Assembly (NCBI RefSeq): GCF_000972845.2
Contig: NC_040016.1
Coordinates: 11,490,701 to 11,554,700 of the forward strand
Reading direction: 5' to 3'
Length of the DNA: 64,000 nt
Origin: Larimichthys crocea
Lineage: Eukaryota > Chordata > Actinopteri > Sciaenidae
Below the pieces are notes generated by a model. That model made no database searches. It was given only the letters and a program-made list of their open reading frames with translations, and was not told the origin of the DNA. Both the position numbers and the translations under genes were made by a program. Shown here piece by piece: positions 12,796-23,500 of this stretch (the first letter of the stretch is position 1; the number at the start of each line of letters is the position of its first letter).

Positions 12796-15429
12796 ATGGA
12801 AACTAAACACCAAGAATTGGTTGACCATTTCTCAAAATGGTTACCAATGGCAACCTGGCAACTATTACTATTGAACCATGACAGCTGAAAAACTTTTAAA
12901 CTTAATGGTGGTGCCATTGCTCTGAAGCCAGGCAGAGAAAAATTACTACAAACAGTGAAGTAGAGTGATTTCTTGCAGTAACTGCTACAGCTATAGTATT
13001 TCAATCTAGGACGGACGTACAGCAAGCATACCTTTTTAAATGCTCAACATGACCACACATTTTCAAATCAATGGCCTCGGGGCCAAAAATCAGGCAGAAA
13101 ATGCTTTTTGGAAAATATGATTGAATAAATCATGCATTCAGAAAGTAACACAAGGTTGCGAATGTTTCCTTACACTTGCCTTGGCTACATCAGGGAAATT
13201 ATGACCAATTTCTCAAACAGCATTAAAAGACATTCTGCAACAGCAGAACTGGACCAGAATAAAATTAGTTATACCCAACTACTAAGAAATCATTTCAGAC
13301 CTGAAAATGGTTCCTAAGTGTTTCTGAAAGTTTTGCAGACTCTGAAAATACTGTTTACCTTTACTTTAAATTTCCTGGATTTAATGTAATTATCTTTTTT
13401 TAAACTGTGTTGTAGCATAGACAAAATTAACTTGAGGTTATCAGAAACAACAATATATGGAGGAAACCGTAGAATAATAAAAGGGTAGCTGTTTTTCTTA
13501 GACAATTTTTCTACAGAAGATCAATTTGAAGAAAACATTCTGGGGTGCTTTTCCCAAACCACAACAGTGGTTGCTAATAATATAATATTAACAGAACACC
13601 CTGTTGTCCAAAAACCAGACCACAGTCTCAAGTCGACACCATCATAGTTCAAACTGTGTAATTAATAACAAAATTGCACCGTTGGCTCATCCAGTCTAAT
13701 TAGACAGAGAGATAAGCTCGTCATTAACGTTGAATGTAATAAGCGAAGGATGAGTATCGCTAGCAAAAAGGGATAAACAGCGAATTATCTGCACGAGTGA
13801 AAAGTGATTACAGTTGCAATGTTTCCCCATCGGACCATTTAGTGGGTGGCACGGGCAGCTGGTGGAGAGACAACAGATAACAGTGTGCCGAGACCATCCA
13901 TGATCGAGACTGAGCATATGTTACTGATGCTATTTTTAAAACCGGGAGAAAGTTAGTTTTGAGATGTTCTGTCACTTCTGTACATACTGAACCAATTATC
14001 CAGAGGAGGTGAAGGAGGGGCTTGATGATAATGATGCTGTTGTCAACATCAGTGATGTCCAGACAGCTGGCATCCTGCTGGCACAGCAGTACATCAGGAC
14101 CTCATTAATAATATATTTGTTCACTAATATTCTATTTGCAGTTGACACTGTTAGTGTTATTTGAAAGGGACATCCCTGTGTACACACAATTATGTTTGTA
14201 AAAAAAAAAAAAGAAGCAATTGTTTTTTTAAATTCTGGAAATCCTTGTTCACTGAAGTCATATTTTTAATGCTGCCAATTATTCCCTAGCCGTATCACCA
14301 GGCTTTATACTTTACTTTTTTTGTATAGCTAGTATTTACATAACAACCCCTAATTTCGTCATTACTGAAGTGATGCAATCAGGAACCCCTCTATTATTAA
14401 TGACAAGCTATTCTTCTGACGCCAAACAGCAAACAGAGCTGCAACTTTAAAACCAAGGCTGTAATATACATTTACTGATCTGCAGTTTTTTTTAAACCAC
14501 ACGACAGCTTTAAGGTTTGTGCTAGTGTGATAAGACTGCTTCTCCAAATAGGAAAACATGAAAATCAGGCCAGTTTTATCGACAACTCTGCCTTTAAATC
14601 TGCTATGCATTGACTTGAGACAGGAAATAATCCCCCCTTCCTTTGAAATCTTATTTCCATGTTAATTTAAGCTCCGGCTGGGTAATGCAGTCTATGATGT
14701 GGGCCAGCCTAAAACGGTAAATGAATACAGTTATGTGACATTGTACGAGTAGTTAAATTGAATCTGTTCTCCACCACTTTCTAGCTGTTTTACCGGCTGT
14801 ACTGCCTTTCGACTGTGTGTCAGAGGTCTGGTGAGACATGCCATGAGAGAAAACTCAACTGTGTTAGGGGTTTGCAAGGCTGCTAGTCAATAAAGCTGCA
14901 CACTAAGGACGTGGAAGCATGGAACTGGGGGATTGTGGGGCAGAGAGGGGTGACTCAGAGAGGAACCATTCTCCTGTGTTACATCACTGCTGCCTCAATA
15001 TGGGGGATGAACGGTGCCACAAAGTAAAAACATCCAACACACAAGTCGGAGTGCACATTAACTAAATAACGTTATGCCACAGTCTCTCCAGTTACTAAAG
15101 TGTTTAAATATAATTTAACATATAGCTGATTATACAAGAACCTACTGTTGTAATCCAAGTTTGTTATTGTTTCTAATAGTACAATAAAAGACCAGACTGA
15201 TAACTTGGTTAATTCTTTATTGGCCGATATTAGTATCTCCAAGATATATCTGTATCTCTCTATATCTGCTGTTGCATGTTGCATGTTAACTGACAAGTAA
15301 TATGAATTTTAAAAGGGCAGAAGTTACAAAACTGTTTGTAGTAATATGGGAGCACAGTTTGTCCACCAGAGAGCACCAACAGGTCCTTTGAATATACAAT
15401 TTCTCGCTCAGTGCATATCTTATTCACAG
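12796..15429. other. Unrecognised noncoding stretch
   Basis: No supported gene. The part at 15100-15290 (GGTTAATTCTTTATTGGCC, then CGATATTAGTATCTCCAAG) vaguely resembles the interior of a fish hAT MITE, but no terminal repeats are visible. The rest is AT-rich single-copy-looking sequence. Confidence 0.45.
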
Positions 15430-15891
15430 TGTTTTAATCCAATAAATATAAGGGTTAAGGTTCGATTGTGAAAATTATTATTCGACTGTGGAAAAAAAAC
15501 ATCAGCGGCTGCTTTGCGAGTGGGCGCACTGCATGACGGATCAGGGACAGGTCACAGCAGTTACACTTGCACAGCGTCACTCACTGCTGAAAGTGAGACG
15601 CGACCAAAACTGTGGCAGAGGCAGATGGCAAAGAGAAAACCAAAATGGCAGAAAGTTCAGAGCCCAACTCGGCAGCAGAGAGAGCGGTTTGGACCTCCAA
15701 GCAACCTAAAAAGCCCCGTTTGGAAATACTTCGGATTTTGGTCAGTAGATGTCAAAAATGCAGAGCTGACTGTTAACTGTTATTGACATAATGCGCAAAT
15801 ATAGATATTCGAATGGTTTGAACCTATGTGTTGTTGTTGTTTTTTTTAGAGGGAATATTCAAACGTCATTTTGGAGCAATTTTGACAGCCC
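15430..15891 (+). mobile_element. hAT transposon relic, internally deleted
   Basis: The right end reads GAGGGAATATTCAAACGTC, then GAGCAATTTTGACAGCCCTA, which is a hAT-type terminus ending in CAGCCCTA. Upstream there is a remnant of the transposase N-terminus with a BED-finger-like SPVWKYFGF motif (15645-15776). The body of the transposase is missing, so this is a deletion derivative. The left terminal repeat was not found; the start given is where the recognisable interior begins. Confidence 0.6.
15645..15776 (+). pseudogene. hAT transposase N-terminal remnant (BED finger)
   Basis: An ATG frame of 43 codons begins MAESSEPNSAAERAVWTSKQ and ends at TAA 15774-15776. At 15709 a neighbouring frame reads KSPVWKYFGFWSVD. 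The V-W-K-Y-F-G-F core is typical of the start of BED-type zinc fingers in hAT transposases and ZBED proteins. The two halves lie in different frames, so a one-base shift appears to separate the start from the BED motif. The zinc-binding C-x2-C and H-x-H region and the catalytic hAT core are absent. Confidence 0.6.
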
Positions 15892-15920
15892 TACATCAAT
15901 GACAGTACAAAAAAATATGG

Positions 15921-16345
15921 ACAGAGCCTGATGCGGTGCTAGTCGCCGTCATGTTGAATGTACTGCTACTACCGCCTCCCAGCTGATCTAAATATCAACA
16001 AAGACTTGGATCATTGGCAGACCTTAAAGGTGGGCCGAGTGACATCTGGATACTCCAAAAAGCCCATCTGTAATGACACTTACCTGTCAATCAAAGTGGC
16101 CACACTGTTGATTATGCGCAACTTTAAGCCTTAATATCATCTGAACGCTTGAGTTACAAAAACAAAAGCAACCCCCTGTACAGTTGAATGGGGATATTAG
16201 CTATGGAGAGCGTTTTCTGAACCAGGTTGTAAACATTCCTGTTGTGAAGCTGGGCGCTTTTAATAAGACGTTTTAAGTGCCTGCTCGAGGAATTACAGCT
16301 GTTGGCACTTCTGCATTGGCTTTATTTCCCAGTCACAGAGGTTGC
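15921..16345 (+). repeat. Unnamed fish repeat family Y, copy 2
   Basis: This is the longest copy in the window. It shares TGTCAATCAAAG at 16085-16096, then GATTATGCGCAACTTTAAGC, with the copy near 36.44 kb. It also shares the CTGCTCGAGGAA and GGCACTTCTGC block with the minus-strand copy near 12.75 kb. No open frame is preserved. It lies directly after the hAT relic. The boundaries are approximate. Confidence 0.6.
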
Positions 16346-16926
16346 CACTTGGTTTACATTTAAGTTCCAATGATGTCATTTCGGTCAATACAGCGCATGA
16401 TTACCATTTTTTTTTTTTTACCTCAAGTATTGCTCTCCAAAATTAAGTACTGGTCGGGCTGTCCATCAAAACAAAATTTGGAGCTATTGGGAAAATCTAA
16501 TGGAGAACAGGAAATAGTATACCGTCCCAAAATAAATAAATAAATAAAAGAATGCGTTTTGGGTTGAATGTGAAATCCAGGAACACAGAAAAAAGATGGT
16601 TGTTTCTATACAATGTATGACGTATTACACCATAGTCACGCAGGGGATTTATGTCTGTTCTTAGGTTGTTTTAACGTCCATGTGGGAAGAAAAAGGATTA
16701 ACTTTTATATCTGCGTGGGTCCTTCCATCATCCTTTGTTGCCACCAGACATACCATATACATACAGTGTTACCTATTCTGTCATTTTTTTACTCTTAGAA
16801 AGCAGTACCGGTTTGTAAAAAAAACCCAACCTGTCGTATTGCTGATGCTTAGCCTCAAACCAATTGTAGCCCGTACTCTATCCAGTTATATTAACCTTAA
16901 TAAAATCATATAATAAACACACAGAA
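16346..16926. other. No recognised gene; simple repeats
   Basis: Contains a T-run at about 16407-16420 and a short (AAAT)n run near 16530-16548. No exon or named element is visible. Confidence 0.5.
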
Positions 16927-16983
16927 AGCAGCAATTTTGGAAAGTCCCCCCTTTTTTTAAATAAGATTTCCAAAATTGCTGCT
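16927..16983. repeat. Perfect 17-bp inverted repeat (hairpin)
   Basis: AGCAGCAATTTTGGAAA at 16927-16943 is the exact reverse complement of 16967-16983, with a 23-base loop containing C and T runs. The arms weaken outside 17 bp. It could be a cruciform, a MITE remnant or an RNA hairpin. It is followed 12 bases later by a second hairpin. Confidence 0.9.
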
Positions 16984-16995
16984 CCTTGCTCTCTG

Positions 16996-17025
16996 ATCAA
17001 TGTCTGTTTCCCAAAAGACATTGAT
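16996..17025. repeat. Perfect 10-bp inverted repeat (hairpin)
   Basis: ATCAATGTCT at 16996-17005 pairs perfectly with AGACATTGAT at 17016-17025 around a 10-base loop. It is the second of two adjacent hairpins. Confidence 0.9.
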
Positions 17026-17859
17026 TGCACTATATTTATGAGCGGATTGATCATTCCAGTGGAAAAAAAAAAAATAGATCAGTCTCATATTATATTGTCA
17101 TAGCAGTTGACCCCAATGAGTCACAAGGTAGCTGTGATAAACCGGTGTCCAGTAGGACAGGAGGAGTGTTAAGCTCTGGGTGGTACAGCATATGTTAATA
17201 TTCAGATCAGCCCTCCATCAGTCTTCATTAGTAGCTTAAAAACCTCTGGTGGCACAGAATCTGACGGGTCACAAATTTCAGTGCAACACCAAGTGATCCC
17301 AAACCGGTGATATTCAGAGGATTATATTTAATGCTCCAGCGGCATTAATCGCCCCTCATACATGCACAGCACATCCAACGAGCCAGCCAGCGCTTAAGTA
17401 TCCCCCCCCCCCCCCTGTTTCTACCTACGCACATGACAGCAAGCAGACTACAGATTAAACCAAACCCACAACTATAGGAAGCCTGTAATAAAACAAAAAA
17501 ACTCCAGACACCTTATAAACACTACAACAAAACTACGGGTTAAGAAAATCCCCCCTTTAGGAGGATAAAGTAAGACTACTAACTCAACCGATACCACAAA
17601 TCTACTGCGTGAATGTCACGGTGGCTACATTTCCCTGGGATTGATGCTGAATTCTTCATGTCACATAATGTATGTGTGTGTGTGTATGTGAATAACCTGT
17701 GTTGTAGCTAACGTGTAAAAAACCCGTCAGGGTCAAACTGGAGTTTGAGGAGAAAGCTGACCGGGAAAAAAAGCCCCAGCTTTGACGTGAAAAACACCGG
17801 GGATAGTTTGCGCCATAGTCCCGCTGTTGCTTAATCAATAACATGCACACAAATCACGG
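17026..17859. other. No recognised gene; poly-C run
   Basis: Contains a C-homopolymer of about 14 at 17402-17415 and an imperfect TG/ATG run near 17670-17690. On the gene model proposed here this is part of intron 1 of the minus-strand gene. Confidence 0.5.
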
Positions 17860-18052
17860 AAGGCTAAACGGCCGTTAACAGCAACGGCCGGACGTTAAAC
17901 TCGGCCCTAACCGTTAGTGTAACCGTTTGTTTTGTTTTTTTAAAAAATGCCTTTATTCGACACCAACAAAAACTCGCTTTTACCCTTTTTTTTATACAAA
18001 AAACACAAATTCAACACTCACTATAGTTAGGCTTACATGAAATGATACTTAC

Positions 18053-18137
18053 CGGGGTGACAGTCTTTGTGTTTGGGCAAGGTTAAAAACATTAAGGATA
18101 AAATCCACCAGTAACTCGGTTCCCGTATTCTCCGCAT
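18053..18137 (-). CDS. First coding exon of an unidentified secreted/membrane protein
   Basis: The ATG is at 18137-18135 and 28 codons read MRRIREPSYWWILS, then L-M-F-L-T-L-P-K-H-K-D-C-H-P. The basic start followed by a Trp/Leu/Phe-rich core is a plausible signal peptide. An in-frame TAG lies two codons upstream, and the context AACATGC has A at -3. The exon ends CACCCCG followed by GTAAGTAT (intron starts at 18052), a near-ideal vertebrate donor. The intron is phase 1, the usual phase after signal-peptide exons of extracellular proteins. I cannot name the gene, and no second exon was found between here and position 1, so intron 1 may exceed 18 kb. A chance ORF ending at a chance donor is possible but unlikely given the CpG-rich setting. 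Confidence 0.6.
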
Positions 18138-18575
18138 GTTAGACTACTCATCGAGAGTAACAAGAAGGCAAACGGGTGACAAAGTTTTTGTTTTTGTGTG
18201 TTTAAAGTCTTTTCTCTCCTTTTAAGAAAAAGACAAAAAAAAGAAAAATCACATACACACACACCAACCGAAGCTGAAGTTGGCACGGCGAAGCCACGAA
18301 GGCATGAGCATCAAAGTACTGGTTAGCACGGTGTTAAGGGGCGACAAAAAAAAGACATTTATTCGCCTCCGACCCGGAGCTGGAGCTGGAGCTGCTCTGC
18401 TTTTTAGCTGCGAGGAATAATAAAACGAAACGCCACAGCAGCTGTGTGCAAAAACAGTTGAAAATCTGCTGGACTCCGCCGTGCCTGTAGCGGGCTCCCA
18501 GATAGCGACATTCCCGAAGTGTGGATAGAGAGAGAGAGGAGGAGGAGGTGGTGGAGGAGGAGGGTGGAGGGGGTC
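18138..18575 (-). other. Probable 5' leader with upstream ORFs (minus strand)
   Basis: Leader of the exon above. It carries a pyrimidine-rich tract on the minus strand (purine-rich on plus, about 18526-18575). Upstream ATG frames include a 35-codon ORF at 18511-18404 starting MSLSGSPLQARRS, a 20-codon ORF at 18311-18249 starting MLMPSWLRR, and an ORF starting at 18151 (MSSLTCGEYG) that runs past the main ATG in another frame and stops at 18092. The last has a weak start context (T at -3), so leaky scanning to 18137 is plausible. The 5' end is not known. Confidence 0.45.
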
Positions 18576-18850
18576 AATCGGCGATCAATCGCCTTGTCTT
18601 TTAAACTACACGTAATGAAAAAAAGGCAACACAAAAGAAGTATTATTGATTACACGTGGTCGTTATTAAGTGATTATCCGAGGCGACGGCGTGACGAAAG
18701 GCGGAGAGAGAAAAAAAAAAGAAAAAGTGGAAACGTCCCATTCTTCCATCCAGGAAGTAGACTCAGCGGTCAGGGCATGCATGGATATCTGGCTACTGGT
18801 CCCATCCTACCCGGACAGGCTGCGTTGTGAGAGGGGAGCCAAAGCAGCAC

Positions 18851-18859
18851 GGGGCGGGG
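18851..18859 (+). promoter_or_regulatory. GC box (Sp1-type)
   Basis: GGGGCGGGG matches the core GC-box consensus. It lies about 0.7 kb upstream of the minus-strand ATG, within the CpG-rich island. Confidence 0.5.
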
Positions 18860-18870
18860 AGCAGCTGAGG

Positions 18871-19919
18871 GAGGTGGTGGTGGTGGAGGCGGTTCTTGCG
18901 ATTTTTTTTTTTTTTTTTGCTGAATGCAAAATGACTCGTAACGAACCCAGAGGCTGGTTTAAGCTGTCTAAAACGTGCCATATATGATAAGGAAGACTCT
19001 CCAGAAGTCAGTGGATTATGTCAGATCACTGGGTTGTTCTTGTATATGTTGCATTAAACATGTTGCATCAAATCAAGCCCAGGCTCAATCCAGACTCTAC
19101 AGTGGAAGTTGAAACAGTCTTCCTTTCTGTATCTTTTCCAAAAACCCCCCCATCACGTCATCCCACTGTTTTGTTGCTTCCTCCCAGGCCCCATTATTAA
19201 AATGACCCTCCTGTGGCCACACAGTGATGTCCCTTTGCCTCCTGCTGGCAGAACTGTGAATGGAATACTTTAGCAGTAATCATCACCTGGAATATCATCA
19301 TGTATGAGTGTGTACTGATCGGAGAATTATGCATCCACCGGTGACACTCCCTTAGGTAAATGTGTAGTCAGTGGTGTTCTTGCAGAACTATCCAGCTGGA
19401 CATTTAATTTGAGGAATCTGATTAAATTTCTCATTTAATTACCCAGTTCTCTACAGGGCCATTGAAGACAGTCACAAGGGCCCTTTGCTTTTAATGTGGG
19501 CCATCTGCTTCCTCTCCAAAATGCCTACCTTTTCAAAGCCCCCTCAGCCTCGTGGGCATTCTCGCACGATCCTCCAGGTTGCACTACCTGAATGCACACT
19601 GCACAGCACTGCTGTGGTTAACAGTACTCCATACCTGACAGTACTCTGAGCGATCAAGTGCAATTAACCTGAACAGAAGTTTCTGAATACTTTCCAGCTT
19701 TGCTGTCTGTCATGATCATGTTAGGTCCAAAACTGGATGGTGCTTTAAATTTATCAGGCATTTATCAGATTCCATAAATCTCTCTGCAACAAACTCAGCA
19801 CGCTTAACCTAATGTGTAGAGGCCACCAAACCAGCATATCTGTACCATATTAAGTTAACTGTAACTCATATTACCTCTAAACCTCTTAAACATATTATGA
19901 AATTGTTAATTCACGGCTG
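18871..19919. other. No recognised gene; T-run
   Basis: Contains a T-homopolymer of about 18 at 18901-18918, then ordinary AT-rich sequence. The open frame at 19018-19200 (+) has no recognisable domain. Confidence 0.5.
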
Positions 19920-20290
19920 GTGCCCAGCAATAAGCCGAGTTTCTGCCTGTTAAAGGGAAGTTTTTCCTTGCCACTGTTGCAGAGTGCTTGCTCATTGTGA
20001 GAACTGTTGGGTTTACATTTACATTTAGCTGACTTACAGAGAAGGGATTCAAAAGCATTCACGCACCAATGGCACAGCCTTCAGAAGCCGTTTTGGGGTT
20101 CAGTGTCTTGCCCAAGGATATGCAGGCTAGAGGAGCCATAGGATTGAACCACCAATCATCCAATTAGTGGACGACCCATTCGACCTCCTGAGCTAAATAA
20201 TATTATAGAGAGTAAGGTCCAGGTCCAAGTGCCATGAGATATTTTCAGTTATAATTTCACACTATAAAAATAAAACTGAATAGAATTAAT
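19920..20290 (+). mobile_element. Retroposon 3' part, split by a SINE
   Basis: The left part reads AAGCCGAGTTTCTGCCTGTT, then GGGAAGTTTTTCCTTGCCAC and ends GAACTGTTGGGTTT near 20014. After the SINE it resumes at about 20198 with AATAATATTATAGAGAGTAA, then GTGCCATGAGATATTTTCAG and ends ATAAAAATAAAACTGAATAG. The two parts together make the well-known tail of a fish non-LTR retroposon. The order of events is clear: this element was there first. Confidence 0.7.
20010..20197 (-). mobile_element. tRNA-headed SINE, copy 1 (nested)
   Basis: On the minus strand the 5' head shows an A-box-like TAGCTCAGGAGGTCG (20195-20181) and a B box GGTTCAATCCT (20150-20140), the internal pol III promoter of a tRNA-derived SINE. 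It continues CCTTGGGCAAGACACTGAAC. The 3' end is AAATGTAAATGT-like (plus strand ACATTTACATTTAGCTGAC). It sits inside the retroposon tail above. The body and tail differ from the second SINE at 47.9-48.1 kb although the heads match. Confidence 0.75.
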
Positions 20291-20292
20291 TA

Positions 20293-20526
20293 CAAGCAAT
20301 TGTTTTGGTAATTTCTCAAGTGAAAGACATTCTCCAGCATCTCAGTTGTGAGGATTTGCTGCTTTTCTTTGTTTCTTAATACAAGAAGTGAACTGAATAT
20401 CTTTTGAGTTGTGGATTGTTGCTCGGGCAAAACAAACTCATTTAAAGACCAAACAGTTTGTTGGTTAATTTATGAAAGAACAGACAGATTAATTAATAGT
20501 GACAATAGCCATGAGATGCAGCCCTA
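20293..20526 (-). mobile_element. hAT-type MITE (family X, copy 2)
   Basis: On the minus strand it starts TAGGGCTGCATCTCATGGC (20526 downward), then has AACCAACAAACTGTTTGGTC, AACTCAAAAGATATTCAG and AAAGCAGCAAATCCTCAC. This is the standard order of the same MITE family as 7.8 and 51.3 kb. Its far end directly abuts the retroposon tail. The opposite terminal repeat is missing or decayed. Confidence 0.65.
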
Positions 20527-23500
20527 ATGTTATAATGGAAACATGCAGTGGTGGCGCCATGAGCGTCCTTCCTTACTACTGTTTCAGCAAAAGTAGCACA
20601 TGAACGGCAACCAGTGTAAACTTAAACAACGGGGCAGTCTCATATTAAAAGGCCACGGTAACATTTGTGGTTATAATTTAAGCAATAAGCCACATGGCTC
20701 CTCAAAGCCAAGGCTGGGATGTAGTGTGTTTTGTGAAACATTGCCTTGCAGCTGTTTTGAAATCAACCATGACATAATCCAGGCCTATAGCTTTAATAAA
20801 AAACCAAAAAAAAAATGGATGTGCTCCACAGTGTTTTATTATATTTCCAATAACGCTCAAACAACAATAAAACAAATCAGACGAGTGACACGTTCTTCAT
20901 GATAATTCTTAACTTGAGAATATTAAAAACAAAATGCAAATAAGGAGTTCTTCATGAGATGAGTGTTGTAGATTCATTTTGCGGTTGCCTCTCAGCCCCT
21001 GTTGAATCTCAATTTTCAGTAACACTTATTAGTCTTCCAGAATGCAGTGCACTGTGGCTTTCTGAAACATGCAAAAGTAAAGGCAACAGTATAATTAATT
21101 ATAAATCAATAAGTTACATTCATGGAAACCTGACAAGTGCGCCCAGGTGATTAATTTAGTCAAAGTCATGCCTTTTCATGCAGAGCCACAGCTTTTTCCC
21201 CTCTCCGATCGGTGCAAACACATAAAAGCAATTGCATCCAACATAGTGTAAATTGAATTTTGAACATTATTTTTCTTGTCTTGAAAGCATCACGCAGAGC
21301 TTCATGCCACGACTGAAGAATCAAAGAAGCTCAAAACTACCCTTCTCTCTCCACAGTACTTCTTTGCACTCTCTAGTAGCGCCATGAGGCATTTATAATG
21401 TGTCCTTTGACATCTGACGTTCTAATCTCTTGCACCCTTTGGGAGTCGAGATCCTAAAGGCATCCTAACACCTTCTCTGACAGTTAAAATTTACTTCAGA
21501 TGTAAAAAAAAGGAAAGAAAAACGGAGATATACATGATTTATTCGAGTCCAGCGATGACACCAGCATTGTCCCCTGGGTATCTCCTTCATCTTTGCCCTT
21601 AAGTGGCTTGAGAATCACACTTGTGTTATTTTTTCAAACACATTTCACATGTTGACAGTTGGTACATAATGTACGACTATGTGCATCAATTATGTAATGC
21701 AATTCAGGCTATGACCATATATAATTTATCTGATTCTCAATCTCCTACATTATTCAGTAAAACCCTATTTTTACCATTATTACTCTCCCTAAATAGTTTT
21801 ATCTTTTGTTGGTCCCTCCTTTAGTTCTCCAGATCAGATGTGTCATGTTTCTTCATTCTGAATCTACTCTGCATTAGTGTTTCAGGACGGCGTTACAAGT
21901 GTCTGTCAGCTGGTGCAGGAAAACCTTAGAAAGGGTGACACTCAGCAAATGGCAAAGAGGGCTTCAAGAGTGAGTCTCTGGAAAGGAGTCATCAGTTTTT
22001 TTGTTTGTTTTTGTTTTTGAAAAAATATGCTTTGAAACTAAAATGTCAAAGAAGAGGGATTCACTACTACCAAAACTGAACCTGCTAGATCTATCCACTC
22101 TAGTACTTTCACAGTATGTCCTTGTTGCACTGACTAAATGTCTAAATGGATGCTCTCCAGTTACACAATATGATCTTTCAGCCCATTGATTAACAGTGAA
22201 CATTCTCCAGTTTATCTCATATGAAAAACGTAACCTATCTTATATTATATGACATATATTCCATTAGAATTGAAAAAAATAACACTCAACCTTTTGAGGA
22301 TGAGTTATTTTTGAAACCCATTTTAGGAGACAATAAGAGGCTCAGAATCTATAATGGCACTTCGGCAAAGGTTAAAATCAAATCTATGGCAACCACTGAG
22401 TGATTGATTCAAAGATTAAAGGGAATATGCCATGTGCTGCATCTTTTATCCGATTTACTGAGATTACAAGTATTTGGGATAGATGGCAAACGATTTTAAC
22501 ATGCTCGTGATGCCTCCTCGGAATCAATGTCTTCACAGTATGACAAAACTTAATCCCTTACAAAGAACAGTACGTTTGATTTTATTTTTGTCAGAGTTGT
22601 TATCTTTGTGTTGTAATGCAGGGTTTGATTTGAAAAGTCTGTGTTCATGGCGCTGTGGGAAGTCGGTTGCCAAACAGGATTGCATTCATCATGCAGATAG
22701 GAAGGCGTGAAGACAGTTGATAAGCAAAGAGGTGGATGTTGCAAAGTAAAATGTGAATTTTGTAGCAGCGAGCTATGTCTTCGATATTGAATGTGCCTCG
22801 TGGTTCCTCTCAGGAATTTAAGGGGTTGCATTGCACTTTTGAAATTGTGCATCAAAACAAGGATGCCCCTGAGAAGAACAGAGGAAACAGGATGATAACA
22901 CTTCCTGAGGGGAAACCATTAACCCCTGTATTGATTATTGTTGTCATCTGTCTCTGTGAAAACTTCGTCTTTGTGTACTCTAAGTGTTAATTAAACCCAC
23001 CCTGTTTCCAATTTCTACAGCTAGCTTTTAAACCACTGTAAGATCATGCAGTTGTTTCATATGTGCAAATGACTTCATTTATCACAGTTACATAAAGAGG
23101 CGTTTGCCATGATGTAATATGTTGGAGCAGTTGACCCAATTTTGGAGGATGGAGAATCATTTTCTGTAATGTGGAGATAATGAGAGAGACATGAGAAGCT
23201 GTAGATTCGGGTGGTCAGTACTGGATAAAGGAAATGTGAGCATAAGAAAAAAATTAGTTTGGCAGAGTGAGAAAAAGAGAGTTATGAATTGAGTGATTTG
23301 AGGCTGTAGTAGTTACTATTTGAAGCCAGTAGAGGGTGTCTGCAAAATTCATGTTGCTATTAATCACTGCAGTTGCTCAAACCACCTAGGACCATCAGTG
23401 AAGCTCCTGAAGAATATAATAGATTCATTTGTCACACAAGGGCAACGAATCCCAGGAAAGAACTTGGGTGGATGATTTAATAGCCAAGAAATCCAGAATA

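Larger units (their letters stand above)
17860..18870 (-). promoter_or_regulatory. CpG-rich island / promoter and leader of minus-strand gene
   Basis: This region stands out from the AT-rich window by frequent CG dinucleotides, for example CGGCCGTTAACAGCAACGGCC near 17870 read loosely, CGCCTCCGACCCGGAGC near 18366, and the GC box at 18851-18859. It surrounds a minus-strand exon with a signal peptide and a good donor. That is the usual layout of a CpG-island promoter in vertebrates. The transcription start is not defined by sequence alone. Confidence 0.55.

Noticed and set aside
12663..13025. 120-codon minus-strand frame as a gene
   Set aside because: It crosses a copy of the unnamed fish repeat family and has no domain.
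15100..15290. Another hAT MITE, from GGTTAATTCTTTATTGGCC and nearby phrases
   Set aside because: Only a vague interior resemblance, with no terminal repeats or second copy in the window.
18092..18286. A 64-codon minus-strand frame across the promoter exon
   Set aside because: The apparent start codon is GTG, not ATG. Only its last 19 codons follow an ATG, and these make a uORF overlapping the better-supported signal-peptide frame.
20140..20195. A tRNA gene, from the A and B boxes
   Set aside because: The boxes belong to a SINE head: no complete cloverleaf, and a SINE body and tail follow.
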